Source of the DNA: Prinsepia uniflora
Lineage: Eukaryota > Streptophyta > Magnoliopsida > Rosales > Rosaceae
NCBI GenBank assembly: GCA_032719365.1
Contig: CM064867.1
Location: 67,206,136-67,270,135, forward strand
Reading direction: 5' to 3'
DNA: 64,000 nucleotides
Made by a program: the position numbers and the translations under genes. Positions 54,101 to 64,000 of this stretch are shown piece after piece. The first letter of the stretch is position 1. Every line of letters begins with the position of its first letter. The notes beneath the pieces were generated by a model, which made no database searches, had not been told where the DNA came from, and saw only the letters and a program-made list of their open reading frames with translations.

Positions 54101-55137
54101 ACTTTGTCTTCAAGTTACCAAAGACAAGGAGTGGAGTTGATGGAGTCTGGGTAATAGTGGACCGGTTGACTAAATCAGCACATTTTCTGCCTGTACGTGA
54201 GACGTACAAGCTCAACCGTTTGGCCCAGTTATTCATTAATGAGATCATCCGACTTCACGGTACCCCAGAGTCGATCGTGTCGGATCGGGATCCGCGTTTC
54301 ACATCCAGATTTTGGAGGAGTCTGCAAACTGCCTTAGGCACGAAATTGCATTTCAGTACGGCATTCCATCCTCAGACCGACGGGCAGTCTGAAAGGACGA
54401 TACAGACTCTCGAAGACATGATGAGAGCTTGTGTATTGCAATTCCAGGATTCGTGGGCTGATCGATTGCCATTGATGGAGTTTGCCTACAATAACAGCTA
54501 CCATGCGAGTATAGGGATGGCACCATATGAGGCACTGTACGGTCGACAGTGCAGAACACCGGTATGCTGGATGGAGATCGGAGAAAGAACTGCAGTGGGG
54601 CCGGATCTGATGGATATGACCCAGGAGACAGTTCGGGTTATTCGGGAGAGATTGAAGGCGGCCCAGGATCGTCAGAAAAGCTATGCAGATCGACGGATCC
54701 GAGATTTAGAGTTCGAGGTTGGTGACTTTGTCTTTTTAAAGTTATCGCCGTGGAAAGGGATTCTTCGATTTGGACGACGTGGGAGATTGAGTCCTCGTTA
54801 TATCGGACCATATGAGATTGTCGAGAGGATTGGTCCGGTGGCTTACCGTTTAGCACTACCTTCGGAGCTTTCCCGAGTACATGACGTGTTTCATGTATCG
54901 ATGCTACGGAAGTATCTTCGGGATGACTCTCATGCACTGCCAGAGCAACCACTGGAACTGATGACCGATTTGAGTTTCGAGGAACGGCCAGTGCAGATTC
55001 TGGATAGGAAGGAAAAGGTCTTAAGGAACAAGACGATTTCTTTGGTTAAAGTACTATGGCGGAACCACGAGGTGGAGGAAGCGACATGGGAACCCGATGA
55101 ATTGATGAGAGGGCAGTACCCATACTTGTTTGAGTAA
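51124..55137 (+). CDS. T2 gag-pol polyprotein lacking the N-terminal gag region
   Basis: An open frame of 1337 residues from the first ATG (MLSRFAENFVIT). It has a CCHC knuckle CFACGEPGHYASEC (about 136-149), protease LMDSGATHSF (Asp 226), RT FIDD (562-563), RNase H (Asp 709), an HHCC zinc finger and integrase D993, D1054 and E1090 with exactly 35 residues between the last two. The GPY/F region RYIGPYEIVERIGPVAYRL and a chromodomain-like tail ending EATWEPDELMRGQYPYLFE follow. All catalytic residues are present, so it could act in trans. The capsid N-terminal part carried by T1 (from MPPRREP) is deleted, with the breakpoint near 51117-51121. The family is Tekay/Del, integrating with a 5-bp duplication. 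Confidence 0.92.
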   Translation: MLSRFAENFVITEADRCRSFEWGLRPEIQAMVTATPFASMRDLTDAATRVENSILARQRAEGETRRRDHPHLGFSGRRGSKGGHSGGSSSSGSRGRSGQFRSPQRSGQRSGAWQRSYSPMSISPGGYSGRPREVTCFACGEPGHYASECPLIRGSTAPAQSTASQTDSSRTRGVVRGRDRGARGRGRPAESMARVYAVTQQQARSIPGVLTGTVHIYGMVVRALMDSGATHSFISPRCASLLGREVTALEHEMGVGTPMGVTYRVNQEIRACPVEIEGVEFPADLILMNVHDFDVILGVDWLSEYNSLIDCSNMRLTLRGPGLPEVIFQGECGDASPKVISALTATKLLQKGCQGYLAYVVESTDESLRIEDIPIVREFPDVFPGDLPGLPPPREIDFTIELLPGTRPISQAPYRMAPAELRELKIQLQELVDLGFIRPSTSPWGAPVLFVKKKEGSLRLCVDYRQLNKATVRNQYPLPRIDDLFDQLRGARYFSKIDLRSGYHQLRIAEGDVQKTAFRTRYGHYEFLVMPFGLTNAPAAFMDLMNRVFRAYLDKFVIVFIDDILVYSRSVRAHEEHLRRVLGKLRQEQLYAKLSKCQFWLNSIGFLGHIISPEGISVDPQKTEAVTNWPRPTTVTEVRSFVGLAGYYRRFVEGFSQIAAPLTRLTRKGVKFVWDDLCEQSFQELKFRLTTAPVLALPDSSGEFVVYSDASLQGLGCVLMQNGKVIAYASRQLKTHELNYPTHDLELAAVVHALKIWRHHLFGVTCRIFTDHQSLKHLFTQKELNMRQRRWLELLKDYDCTIEYHPGKANVVADALSRKSAGSVAHLRLVYLPLLVELRKSGVMLGMDDQGALLASFHVRPVLVDRIIEAQLQDQILCDYRNEVESGQRQDFSVRGDGALVKLGRLCVPAVPELRREILDEAHSSAYAMHPGGTKMYRTLRDYYWWPGMKREIAEFVSKCLICQQVKAERQRPYGAMQPLPIPQWKWDHITMDFVFKLPKTRSGVDGVWVIVDRLTKSAHFLPVRETYKLNRLAQLFINEIIRLHGTPESIVSDRDPRFTSRFWRSLQTALGTKLHFSTAFHPQTDGQSERTIQTLEDMMRACVLQFQDSWADRLPLMEFAYNNSYHASIGMAPYEALYGRQCRTPVCWMEIGERTAVGPDLMDMTQETVRVIRERLKAAQDRQKSYADRRIRDLEFEVGDFVFLKLSPWKGILRFGRRGRLSPRYIGPYEIVERIGPVAYRLALPSELSRVHDVFHVSMLRKYLRDDSHALPEQPLELMTDLSFEERPVQILDRKEKVLRNKTISLVKVLWRNHEVEEATWEPDELMRGQYPYLFE

Positions 55138-55172
55138 ATTTCGAGGACGAAATTTCTGTAAGGAGGGTAGGT
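55137..55172 (+). mobile_element. T2 hairpin and polypurine tract
   Basis: AATTTCG-AGGA-CGAAATT (55137-55154) overlaps the last base of the pol stop codon. AAGGAGGGTAGGT (55160-55172) directly precedes the 3' LTR. The same hairpin and tract occur, duplicated, in both LARDs. Confidence 0.85.
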
Positions 55173-57791
55173 TGTAACGACCCGAACCGAAAATAATAAT
55201 ATTTTAATGTAAAAAGACTGTTTTACCCTTGGGGGGAAACTTTGACTTTTTCTCGGGAAATAATTTGGACTTTGACCCATGACTATGACGTAGATCGGGA
55301 CGTCACGAATCCGTAGACAGGCGGCACGCCGAAATCGGAGTTCGTATGAAGAAGTTATGGTCAAGGAAGCGTTTTAGCGGGATTTACGAACTGAGAACAA
55401 CGGAATAAAATATTAATTAATTACGGGAATCCGTGCCAAATTAATATTTAAATCGAACCGATGGATTGGTGACAAGTGTCACCCATCCAAAGCCTTACTA
55501 TTCCAATAAAGCAATTAACACTATTTAATCAATTTTTATATTATTTCTTTTCCCTCCAATTCACCCTAGCCGTTGGATCATTTACTCAAATGCATCTTGG
55601 CCCTTCATTTTGTCTGATTTTTCTGCTTCATGCACGTTCTGTTTCTGCTCTTTCTTACAAACACACAAACACACACATTCATCCCCTTCACACCCGTGCT
55701 TTTCTTCCCCTTTTCTCTCAAACCAGGCGATCGAACCAGCCCATCTCACACCACCAACCGACCACCAGCTGCATCACCATCATCTACTCATCATCCCCGA
55801 GCATCACCGGCAGCCACCACCCCATTTCCCAGCCCTGAAAATCCCGTCCAAAACACAACCCGAAAACCTCAAGGAAACCGATCCAGGAAGCAAACCTCCA
55901 TAACCACCTCACCTCGACGCGGGAGGAGCTCCAGTCTGCACCGTGGGGATTCTAGGAGCCTAACTGGACGACGGCGAGGGCCACGGCGGCGTGACGGCGG
56001 CGGTAAGACCCAAAACCCGATAAGCCCGTTTTCCTTCCCTGTTCGACCCGATCGTGTTTAATGCTTAGAAATGGATTGTTAGGTGATAGACATGTCCTAG
56101 GGTGAGTGACGAGTCGTTTGGGACCGGGTTGGACGACGGAGACGCCGTGGATCACCGGAGACGACAACCGGACCGTGACCGTGAGTTTCAGAGATATTCT
56201 GGTGAGTTTTCTTCCACTTTCTTCGTGTTTTGAGGTTGTAGAACCATAGGACAGACCTAGACGATCCCATAGGGATCAACCCCGTCGAAAATGGTGGCCG
56301 GAATTGTGTGATGGAATCGGGTCAAACCGTGGGTCGACGGCGACCCGGTTCCAGTCAAACGGGTCGACCCGGTACTGTAGCATGATGACGTCATCATGCT
56401 GACGTCACTTCTGACGTCATGATGACGTCATCCTGTCAGATGTTGTCAGACCAGGGACCAATCAGAACGTGCCACGTGTCACCTGACAAGTGTCAGTGAT
56501 GACGTCATGCTGACGTCAGCATGACGTCACTGCTGACGTCAGCGGTACTGTAGCAGCGTTGACCCACGCGTTGACCAGGCGCGTGGGGGCGCGTGTGAAC
56601 AGTAATTTTGGTGGGGCCGGTACCATTTTCAAGGTTTCGACGATACGGATCCAATGGAGGTGGTTTCGTGTCGATCGGAGATCGTTAAGTTGGTCAAAAG
56701 GGGGTTTGAAGCACCGGGAATAGTGCCCGGGACGCGTTTTTGAGGCGGATCTGTTCTAGGGTCTTGGTATTGTTATTGTAGGGTCCTTAAGTAACCCTCA
56801 GGAATACTAATACAGGTTTATAGAGATCGTTGAGCAGCAAGGACCGAGTGTGAGTGGGCTGTTTGATTTATAAAAGGCTTGCATGCATAAACTGTTTTAC
56901 TATTTCCACTGATGAGTCTTATGAACTGTTTATATATGTTATTACGATGTTTTGGGCATGAGACCCGTCTGGATTATATGTGGGTTTTGTTTGGGATGTC
57001 CGGGGGACATAGGGTAAACTATACTGTTCTTGTACTGTACTTTCCTACCTGTGTATATTGTCTCCTCCAGGGAGGGTCGTTGGCCTGGGTGGACCCTGGA
57101 GTAGTCACGGGGCTCTGACTGAGTGGAGTTGACCCCCGTTGGGCTGCTTACTCTCAGGAAGGCATGTTCATATACCTCGGGCAGTGACCGGGATACCGGG
57201 AGCTGATGTACCTAGAGAGTCTCGGGTGTGAGACCCTGAGTGGCAACGCGTAGCCTTAGAACCGTGACATCATTTGGGTTGGGTTTTTACAGTGCACTGA
57301 TATGTTAGTTTCACCTTACGATTATTATTGTGGTTCATTGGTTTATAATATTATGTTTTCACTGCATGCAAGATTTGGAAAACGGAGGGGTAAAACTGTA
57401 TGATTATTTTATTATTAAATTGATTTCTAAACTGTTATTTTTGGCCCACTCACCCTTGTTTTACTGACCCCTCCAGACCCTGACACGGCCATAGAGGAGG
57501 AGGATCCGGAGGAGGAGGCAGAGGTTTAGTTTGCCTAGCTGTGCACCTGTACACCCACTTGTGGGTAGGTTGAGCACCGAATAAATGTACTCTGACTAGT
57601 GTGCTCACATGTTGTATTTTACTTTCCCTTGTCTGACAGTAGCACTTTAAACACTGTGTTTGTATATTATCTATCTATGTGAGTCTTCGGTTTTTATTTA
57701 AGGGTACTTTTGGTATGTTTAGAGTCATTGTCAGACGGGAGCGGGTCACGTCCCCGGGTGGTCCCAGGTGGGATTGGGACGGGTCCTGTCA
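55173..57791 (+). repeat. T2 3' LTR
   Basis: 2619 bp, matching the 5' LTR end to end. It has the palindrome (55463-55488), the TGACGTCA array (56386-56541), the TATA box (56869-56877) and the stem-loop (57065-57101). Confidence 0.92.
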
Positions 57792-57796
57792 CCGGT

Positions 57797-59170
57797 GGCA
57801 CGCGTATCGAGGCGCACGGTTAAAACGGTCTGTGAGTGGACTTTGGTTTTATAAATCCTATTCATGCTTAAATGTGTTATATGGTTTATATACATGATTT
57901 CTATGATGGTATTTGTGAGCATTGATTTCGGGTATGTTGCACGTATTTCGAGGTGTTTTCTGTATTTCACGTATATCGGGGTTAACGGTTTAATTGTGGT
58001 TTTGCGTGCTTATGGTTAAATAAATAATATGATAAAATGGTTTTTATTGGAAAGATGAATTCGGGCTTGAGGCCCACTTGTTTTGGAAATCTCGGACTTG
58101 GAGTCCATTTGAGTACGTAATCGGGCTGCGGGCCCAGTTGGTTTATAAGTCGGGCTGCTGGCCCAGTTGGTTTATAAATCGGGCCGTGGGCCCAGTGGTT
58201 CATAAAGTCGGGCATGGGGCCCAGTTGGATTAAAATGATGATTTCGGGTCAGGGGCCCTATATTTAATGAATGTGGTTTCGGGTCAGGGACCCTAAATGG
58301 AATTGTGTTGTTTTATGGAAAATTCGGGCAGGGCCCATTATGATGTTGTGAAATGAATTAATAAAAACTGTTTTCCATATACCATCTGTACACATGGATA
58401 TATGATGGTCTCCTCCAGATGTCTGGGACACTGGGGAAGTCACGGCGCATTGCCTGCGAGGGGTCATTATACGGAGCAGCCGGACCGTATGATGACTCAG
58501 GAGCAGGATTGCTATGATTGACGTCAGGGACGTCAGACATCAGGGATGTCAGATATATGGACCCGGAGAGACCCCGGGCAGCACGCGTAGCTTATGAAAC
58601 CGTGAGACATGACGTCAGGGACGTCTAGCATCAGGGATGCTGGTGATGGTAATGGTAAAATACGATTTAATGAAATGGCTTTCCGGGTGGATTTATGATT
58701 GTGTGATTTTAATGAATTAATGTTCATTTATGGTAGTGGGTGGTGACCCACATGGTCGTATATGTATGGTGGTGGTATTCCACGGTTTTGGGCTGAGTTC
58801 CCACACTTGGTTTTTGGTTAACGGTTTTTGGGCTAAGGCCCTAAGGGCTCGGTTGAGCAAACGTTTTGGTTACTGATTTTTGGTGGCATGCATACGTTTT
58901 TATTGGAGGGCATAAATGTCTTATAAATGTATTTGGTAAACTTATTGGTTTTTGTCCACTCACAGCTTTTGGTTTTAATGCCCTTCACGTTGATCACGGA
59001 TGCGATTGCAGCAGAGACTGGAACATTGCACCCCTCCTCCATCGATCCTTGCGCACTCTGGATGACCCGTTGGGCAGTGGCTCTGGTTATCCCTTGTCTG
59101 ACACCCCTTGTTGGACGGGAGCAGGGCACATTCCACGGTAATCCCGGGGGGATTGGGATGGGTCCTGTCA
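57797..59170 (+). repeat. LARD-B 5' LTR, second part
   Basis: Resumes after the ccggt duplication and ends GGTCCTGTCA. It holds the LARD hairpin array: GGGC/GCCC at 58063-58075, GGACT/AGTCC at 58094-58106, a 29-bp tandem repeat from 58121, GGGTC/GACCC at 58281-58293 and GGGC/GCCC at 58326-58336. Confidence 0.85.
58121..58236 (+). repeat. 29-bp tandem repeat of hairpin units
   Basis: Units start TCGGGC at 58121, 58150, 58179 and 58208. Each has a GGGC arm followed by a GCCC arm. It is the most regular part of the hairpin array in any LTR of this window. Confidence 0.8.
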
Positions 59171-62100
59171 ACTTGGTATCAGAGCATGGTTGCTCTAATT
59201 GTGCGCGCAGGTCGAGGGTGTGATGTCTCATTGGGCTGCAATTCGTTATCAACCTGATAGATAGTTTTTGGGTTTGGATAGTGGATGGAGTGTGATTGGC
59301 CCGATACGCCGTGCATTAAAGTGATTCGACCCAAGTGGGGTTGATTGTGGTGAACTGGTATTGTGGGACCGTCGGTTCGGTCATGTGATATTGGATTGTT
59401 GTGCTGCTAGGTGCAGCCAGGTTCGGGGAACCTCATTTGAGTAATGGTCTAAAATGTGAACCCTTGTGGTGGTTTCTAGTGTGAGGGATGTTGGTTCATC
59501 GGAGTTGGCCGATGACCTAGTGGTGGAACTCACGTTGATGGGATGGTAGGATTGGATTTGACGTCTATTCGATGTCAGGACCGCGGGGTCGGTCAGGTTG
59601 TGGATTTTATATTACGGAAAACTGTTTGGTTCGGTTGAACCATAGGGTGTGATTGTGGAACCCTAGTGTTAAAAGGTAAACTTTAATTGTGGTTAGTGGA
59701 TGAGAACTTGTGCTGCGACGAGTGGCTGAGGTCATGAATGACCATGTGGATGGCTCTGGTGAGTCTAGGCTGAAGTATGGGATTCGATTTACGGATACGG
59801 TTCTGAGATAAATTGTGGAATCCCGTGTTGGATCGGGTATTGGTGTGATGTGTGGATGCGGATCTCGATAGCAATGACAGTTAGTCGGTAGTCATATGGA
59901 GATGACTGGCTATCGAGGGTAATTAGTGTGGTTATAATACTTGGGGATCAGGGGACGTTCGGGGAACGTTCATTTCCTGATGAGGATTGTCAGAATAGTG
60001 GTACCCATAGTCGTGAGGTACGGGATCGTCGTTCCGTATGAACGGAGATCCAGGATGTTTGTGGGGTTGGTACTTTTGTGCTAATGCTAGTATGGATGCA
60101 TGTGTGCTGATACTAGTGTTGTTGATAGAGTGTTGGTGCTGGTACTAGCGCTGGTGCTAGTGTCGGTAATGGTGTTGACGATGAGCCACAAATTGGGGTG
60201 TGACTCCGTCATGATGAACATATGTTCGGTCTTTGAGATTCGGTAGTGGTTGAGTGATGGACTAGATGGGAGCCAGTTAAGATTGTGCTGTGTTGGGATA
60301 AGTCCCAATAGTGATGAGATAACCAGTAAGGAGTGGATTAAAAAGGGTATAATTGAGACTTGAGTAATCTTGGGATGACGTCCCCTACGTCATGATAATT
60401 GGTGGATTTGGGGGAGTTGTCGGCAACTCCAAAATTTGTGTGCTTTTATGTTTTTAAATATCCCTAAAATGTTCATGGAAATGATTAAAACTGGAAAAGA
60501 CGAGGAAAACCATTAGTGGTTTAAAGGTAGGAATTTGTAATTAAGAACTTGGGAAACCGAGTGTTGAACCGGTAAAGGTCGGGATGTGCGAACGGAACAA
60601 TAACGGATTGATTGTGGACACGGGGTTGTCCAAGTGAATTGAGGAGGTAGGAAGTCTAGTGGTTAGACTTGACGTCTTGTTGGGAGCATGTCTGTTTCCA
60701 ACATGGTTGGAACCTTAGTGTCGAGGAGAGTTGTGATTGGGGAACAAGAGTGGTGCTCGTTTTTGGTGATTGGTATTCCGAAGTCATTGGGGTTGACTTC
60801 TTGCTTTCTGCCCTGGCAGACATTGACTGTAGTTACCAGTACGTTGAGCGTGTATTGGTTGGTGAGCCCGTGTGTGTTGTGAGGTCCTTAGGAGGAGCTA
60901 CGTGTTCGAAATTAGGTAAACGAGATTTTTCATTTTCTGCTTGGTGGCAGACGATGTTGGGGTACATGATGTTGTGAGTGCAGCGAGTGTTGTTTGCATC
61001 CACGTAGGATGAGTTTTGGCGTTATCATTTTGGATCATCCTTGGTTTTCCTAGGTGGAATGACAAGGATCGATACGAACTTGGGTGTGTGAGTCGTAAAT
61101 GACGAGATTGAACTTCTTTTCGAAGTGGGGTCCGTATGGTATTCTACTCGGGTGAGTAGGTTTCCAAGGTAGTTGAATTTTGTCAACCTTAGACGTGTGG
61201 AGGTTGGATTGGCTTCCCTATGAAGTCAATCAAGTGTATTGAACGGGTAACCGATAGGTTCGGTTTTGGTGTGTCTTGGTAAATGTGAATGAGATTTCGG
61301 GATTTGGAATCGAATTTCTGGGTGACGATTCAGGATTCGATTTTGGAACTTGAAAGTATATTTCCGGGTTTGGGTACGGAATGGTTGTTCCAAATGCTAG
61401 CTTACGGAATAATGATTTCGGATTCGGATTTGGAAATGAGTTAAAATGGGATATCTGGGTTTGGATCCGGGCTTTCTTACGAAGTTGCGGATTCAGATTC
61501 GGAAGTGGAACTAGATGTTGGGTGGAGTTTCGATTTGTCTCATGCTGGATTGGGCAAACGTACTCCATTATTGGAACGCGTTCGGCTATGACCTAGGTGG
61601 TTGTAGTCTGGTCATTAGTTAGATGTGTGTACTTCGTACATGGTTCGAGGTACAATACTTGTAGACTGGTGATGTCTAGTTACGGTATACGGGATATACC
61701 CGAGGTGTGTTGGTGAACGTGTTGGTAGTCGGATTGGTTCCGATACCATGGGATTGGTTGTGGACCGGACATTACTATGCGATGGGTCATGGTAATTCCG
61801 ATGTGTTTAATTACACACAGGTCGTTTGAAAGGTCGGTAATCGTTTACTAAGTTAAGTACGTTGGTGGCATGTGTAGCCACGAGTGAGTCTAGTGTCAGT
61901 TTTCGACTGACAACAACTGTGTGGTGACAGTTTGTCAGGATGTGTCAACATAGATTGTTGAGTGGGGTCAGCTGACTCCTAGTGGGAGTGGGAAAGGAAC
62001 CGTCGAGTTGTTGCGTCAACGAGAGGGTTGATTTGACAAGTGGGGTCAAATTCGAAACAAGTAGTTTCAGTCATTCGACGGGGTCGAATGTAGTCGTTGC

Positions 62101-62315
62101 GTTTTGAGTATTAGTGGTACGTAGAGTGCAGACAAGTTTTGCCTGGTTAGTTGGTGTACGGGTGTACACGTGTTGTGTGGTCGATTCCACTTTCCACGGG
62201 GTGTTTGTGGAATCAGGGTAATCGAGTTTCGAGAGCGAAACTTTTTAAGGAGGGAAGTACGTTGAGTTTAGATCGGTTGGAATTTCGAGGACGAAATTTA
62301 TTAAGGAGGGAAGAT
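59171..62315 (+). mobile_element. LARD-B interior, no protein coding
   Basis: It starts with the primer site TGGTATCAGAGC (59174-59185) and ends with two hairpin-plus-polypurine modules: GTTTCG-AGAG-CGAAAC at 62226-62241 and AATTTCG-AGGA-CGAAATT at 62281-62298, the latter followed by AAGGAGGGAAGAT to the LTR. Several stretches align with the LARD-A interior, such as the start near GTCGAGGGTGTGATGTCTCA and the GTGCTG-rich part near 60080-60180. The longest frames are about 100 codons and show no motif. Confidence 0.78.
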
Positions 62316-64000
62316 TGTAACGACCCGTCCCGAATTCCGGGATTAGTTTAGTGACTAATCTTGATTAGCGAGGTTGAACGGTGGTTAGTAGGGCGGAATC
62401 GGACAAAATGTGCAAAATGACCGTTTTGCCCCTAGTCGTGGGCAAAATGTTGACTTTTTGTTCGGGCGGTCAAATGGACTTTGACCGATGACCGTGACGT
62501 AGTTCGGGACGTCACGAGTTCATAGACAGGCGGCACGTTCGATTCCGACATTCGTAGAGAAAGTTATGGTGTTCGGAAGTTGAGGGGTATTTTGGTAATT
62601 TGGCTTATTAGGGGCCAAATGTTGACTTTTTGATCGGGAGGTCCGATGGACGAGGGCCAAGGACCGTTACGTAGGTATCATCGATACGAATCCAACGACA
62701 GGTGGCATGCCGAAATCGGAGATCCGACGACGACGTTATGGTCAAGGAAACGAACTAACGAACCGAGGCCGGGATTAAAATAATAATATAATAATGAATA
62801 GTGATCGTTGACTGTGCACATCCGGATGAATGACAAGTGTCACCCATCCCTTGTTTCCAGCTCCATGTTTCCCTCCCAACACCATCATTACAACATCATC
62901 ATTCCTTATCCACCATTATCCTTCCTTTTCCTTTGTTTTTCTTTCAAACCGTGCATGATTTAGGGAGAGTAGGAACTGGGAGAATTGGCTCCCTTCTTCT
63001 GCTGTTCTTGTGAGAAAATGGGAGACTATGATGATTGAATTAACGGGGAAACACGAGGGGTTGTGAGGGTGTCGAATTTTGGATTTTGGATTTCGGGAAA
63101 ATTGGGGGAAAAATTCGAATACTGGGAATTGGGCTGTGATGATCGAATTGGAGGTTACAAACATCTTCCTGAGGTTGTGACGAGTCGATCCACATCAAAA
63201 ACGAGAAGGATTGGTGCCGTTTTGGCTCTGATCGAGCTTGGTGACAGAGGAAGAAATCGAGGCTGAGTCGTGGAGTTTGGGGCTGTGATTGACTCAATTG
63301 TTGTGGGGAAATGATTTCTCATGATCCCACGATGCTTCTGGGATCATCAATTGAAGGAAACCGGCTGAGATCGATGAAACTCCATGGTTGCACAGTGGAC
63401 GGTGTTCATACTTGAGTCGTGATCATTTACTGATCAAACGACGAAATTGATGTGGGGGAATTGTTCCTCGTGGTCCACTGATGCTTATGGTTGAACCAAT
63501 TTAGGGAAATCAATCGAGATTGAAGGAATCCCATGATTGAACAGTGACCGGGTGTTCTTCGTGGATCATCATCGAATCGTGGGAATCTGGGTAAGGATTT
63601 GTGTAATTGAGTTTACAGACTTATAATTGGACTTAAAACGAAGCTAATGGATTGATCAATTGAAGGAATTAGGATCGAATTGACAGGATTGGAACCGGGT
63701 TGTGTCGCGGGTGAATTGGACCCGTTTACCAGACAGACGGGTTGGGCTGGTGACACAGTAGCAGGCGCGTGAGTTTCACGCGCAGCCACTCACGGCGGCG
63801 CGTGGCGGCGCGTGGGCACGAATCTCGAGGTAAGGTCAACATGACTTCTGTCCCATTTAATGTAACGGACATTTTGGAATTGGTTTCGTGTCGATCGGAC
63901 ACCGTCTCGATATTGTTCGGGATGTCCGAAGGTTTTAAATTAAGTTTAAAAATAAGTAAAAATTCGGGAAAATTACGGGACTTTGATAGGATGTTAATGA
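62316..64000 (+). repeat. LARD-B 3' LTR, first 1685 bp
   Basis: Nearly identical to 46658-48341. By length comparison it should end near 65452. The conserved palindrome is at 62824-62849, with one arm base changed. Confidence 0.88.

Larger units (their letters stand above)
48421..57791 (+). mobile_element. T2: Tekay/Del chromovirus inserted in the LARD-B 5' LTR
   Basis: 5' LTR 48421-51028 (2608 bp), primer site 51032-51043, gag-pol to 55137, polypurine tract 55160-55172 and 3' LTR 55173-57791 (2619 bp). The duplication ccggt is at 48416-48420 and 57792-57796. The LTRs differ at roughly ten positions plus a short indel near 49237 (about 0.4 per cent), so the insertion is young. About 430 bp are missing at the start of gag compared with T1; everything else needed is present. 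Confidence 0.93.
46658..64000 (+). mobile_element. LARD-B: young non-coding large LTR retrotransposon (continues past the window)
   Basis: 5' LTR 46658-48420 plus 57797-59170 (about 3.14 kb, split by T2), interior 59171-62315, 3' LTR from 62316 to beyond 64000. Over the 1685 bp of 3' LTR present I see about eight differences from the 5' LTR (about 0.5 per cent), so it is much younger than LARD-A. The interior aligns in part with LARD-A and has no protein. The target duplication should be tgtga (46653-46657). Confidence 0.82.

Noticed and set aside
58121..58236. CRISPR-like array of regular repeats
   Set aside because: Units are adjacent without unique spacers, it lies in a plant LTR, and there are no cas genes.

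Overview
This is nuclear DNA of a flowering plant, most likely a eudicot. The evidence is a cytosolic HSP70 ending in EEVD, a plant-type TRAPPC12-like TPR protein behind an apparent 5' intron, and a dense mass of plant-specific LTR retrotransposons: Tekay/Del chromoviruses, a Tat-lineage Gypsy element, an Athila/Tat-type remnant with a tRNA-Asp primer site, and a Cassandra TRIM carrying 5S rRNA sequence. I cannot name the genus from the sequence.

Layout. (1) 1-4.6 kb is a small gene island: a TRAPPC12-like gene (+) and an intronless HSP70 gene (-) that converge, with a TATA box and a heat-shock-element-like site upstream of HSP70. (2) 4.6-5.76 kb is AT-rich spacer. (3) 5.76-33.5 kb is one nest of retrotransposons. 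The outermost is a decayed minus-strand Tekay-type element, called C here. A minus-strand solo LTR (8620-10722 plus 29579-30622) sits inside C. A plus-strand non-coding element with giant LTRs, LARD-A (10723-29573), sits inside the solo LTR. A Tat-lineage element (19951-28817) sits inside the 3' LTR of LARD-A. A Cassandra TRIM (32394-33083) sits in the other LTR of C. (4) 33.5-36.8 kb holds an Athila/Tat-type LTR remnant and unassigned spacer. (5) 36836-44733 is Tekay element T1. (6) 44.7-46.5 kb is spacer with a Tat-like remnant and a 90-bp tandem repeat. (7) 46473 to the window end is a second nest: an inverted Tekay LTR, split by LARD-B (46658 to beyond 64000), whose 5' LTR is split by Tekay element T2 (48421-57791). 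Target-site duplications of 5 bp are readable for the solo LTR (atcat), LARD-A (tcccc), Tat (ccatc), Cassandra (catcc), T1 (atgtt) and T2 (ccggt), so the nesting order is directly supported.

How the parts relate. T1 and T2 carry a long, almost open gag-pol (CCHC, protease, RT, RNase H, DD35E integrase), but each is broken differently: T1 has an amber codon in gag and has lost the end of pol and half its 3' LTR; T2 has lost the N-terminal part of gag. The LARDs have no recognisable protein but share with Tekay the LTR ends, the initiator-Met primer site, the hairpin-plus-polypurine module before the 3' LTR and several LTR blocks. They therefore look like non-autonomous partners of the Tekay lineage. 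The most unusual signals are structural. The LARD LTRs carry an array of short hairpins whose two arms change together between copies; a stem-loop downstream of the LTR TATA box also covaries; and the Tekay LTR has seven or eight TGACGTCA palindromes within about 156 bp, 320-480 bp upstream of its TATA box. All similarity and divergence statements were made by eye.
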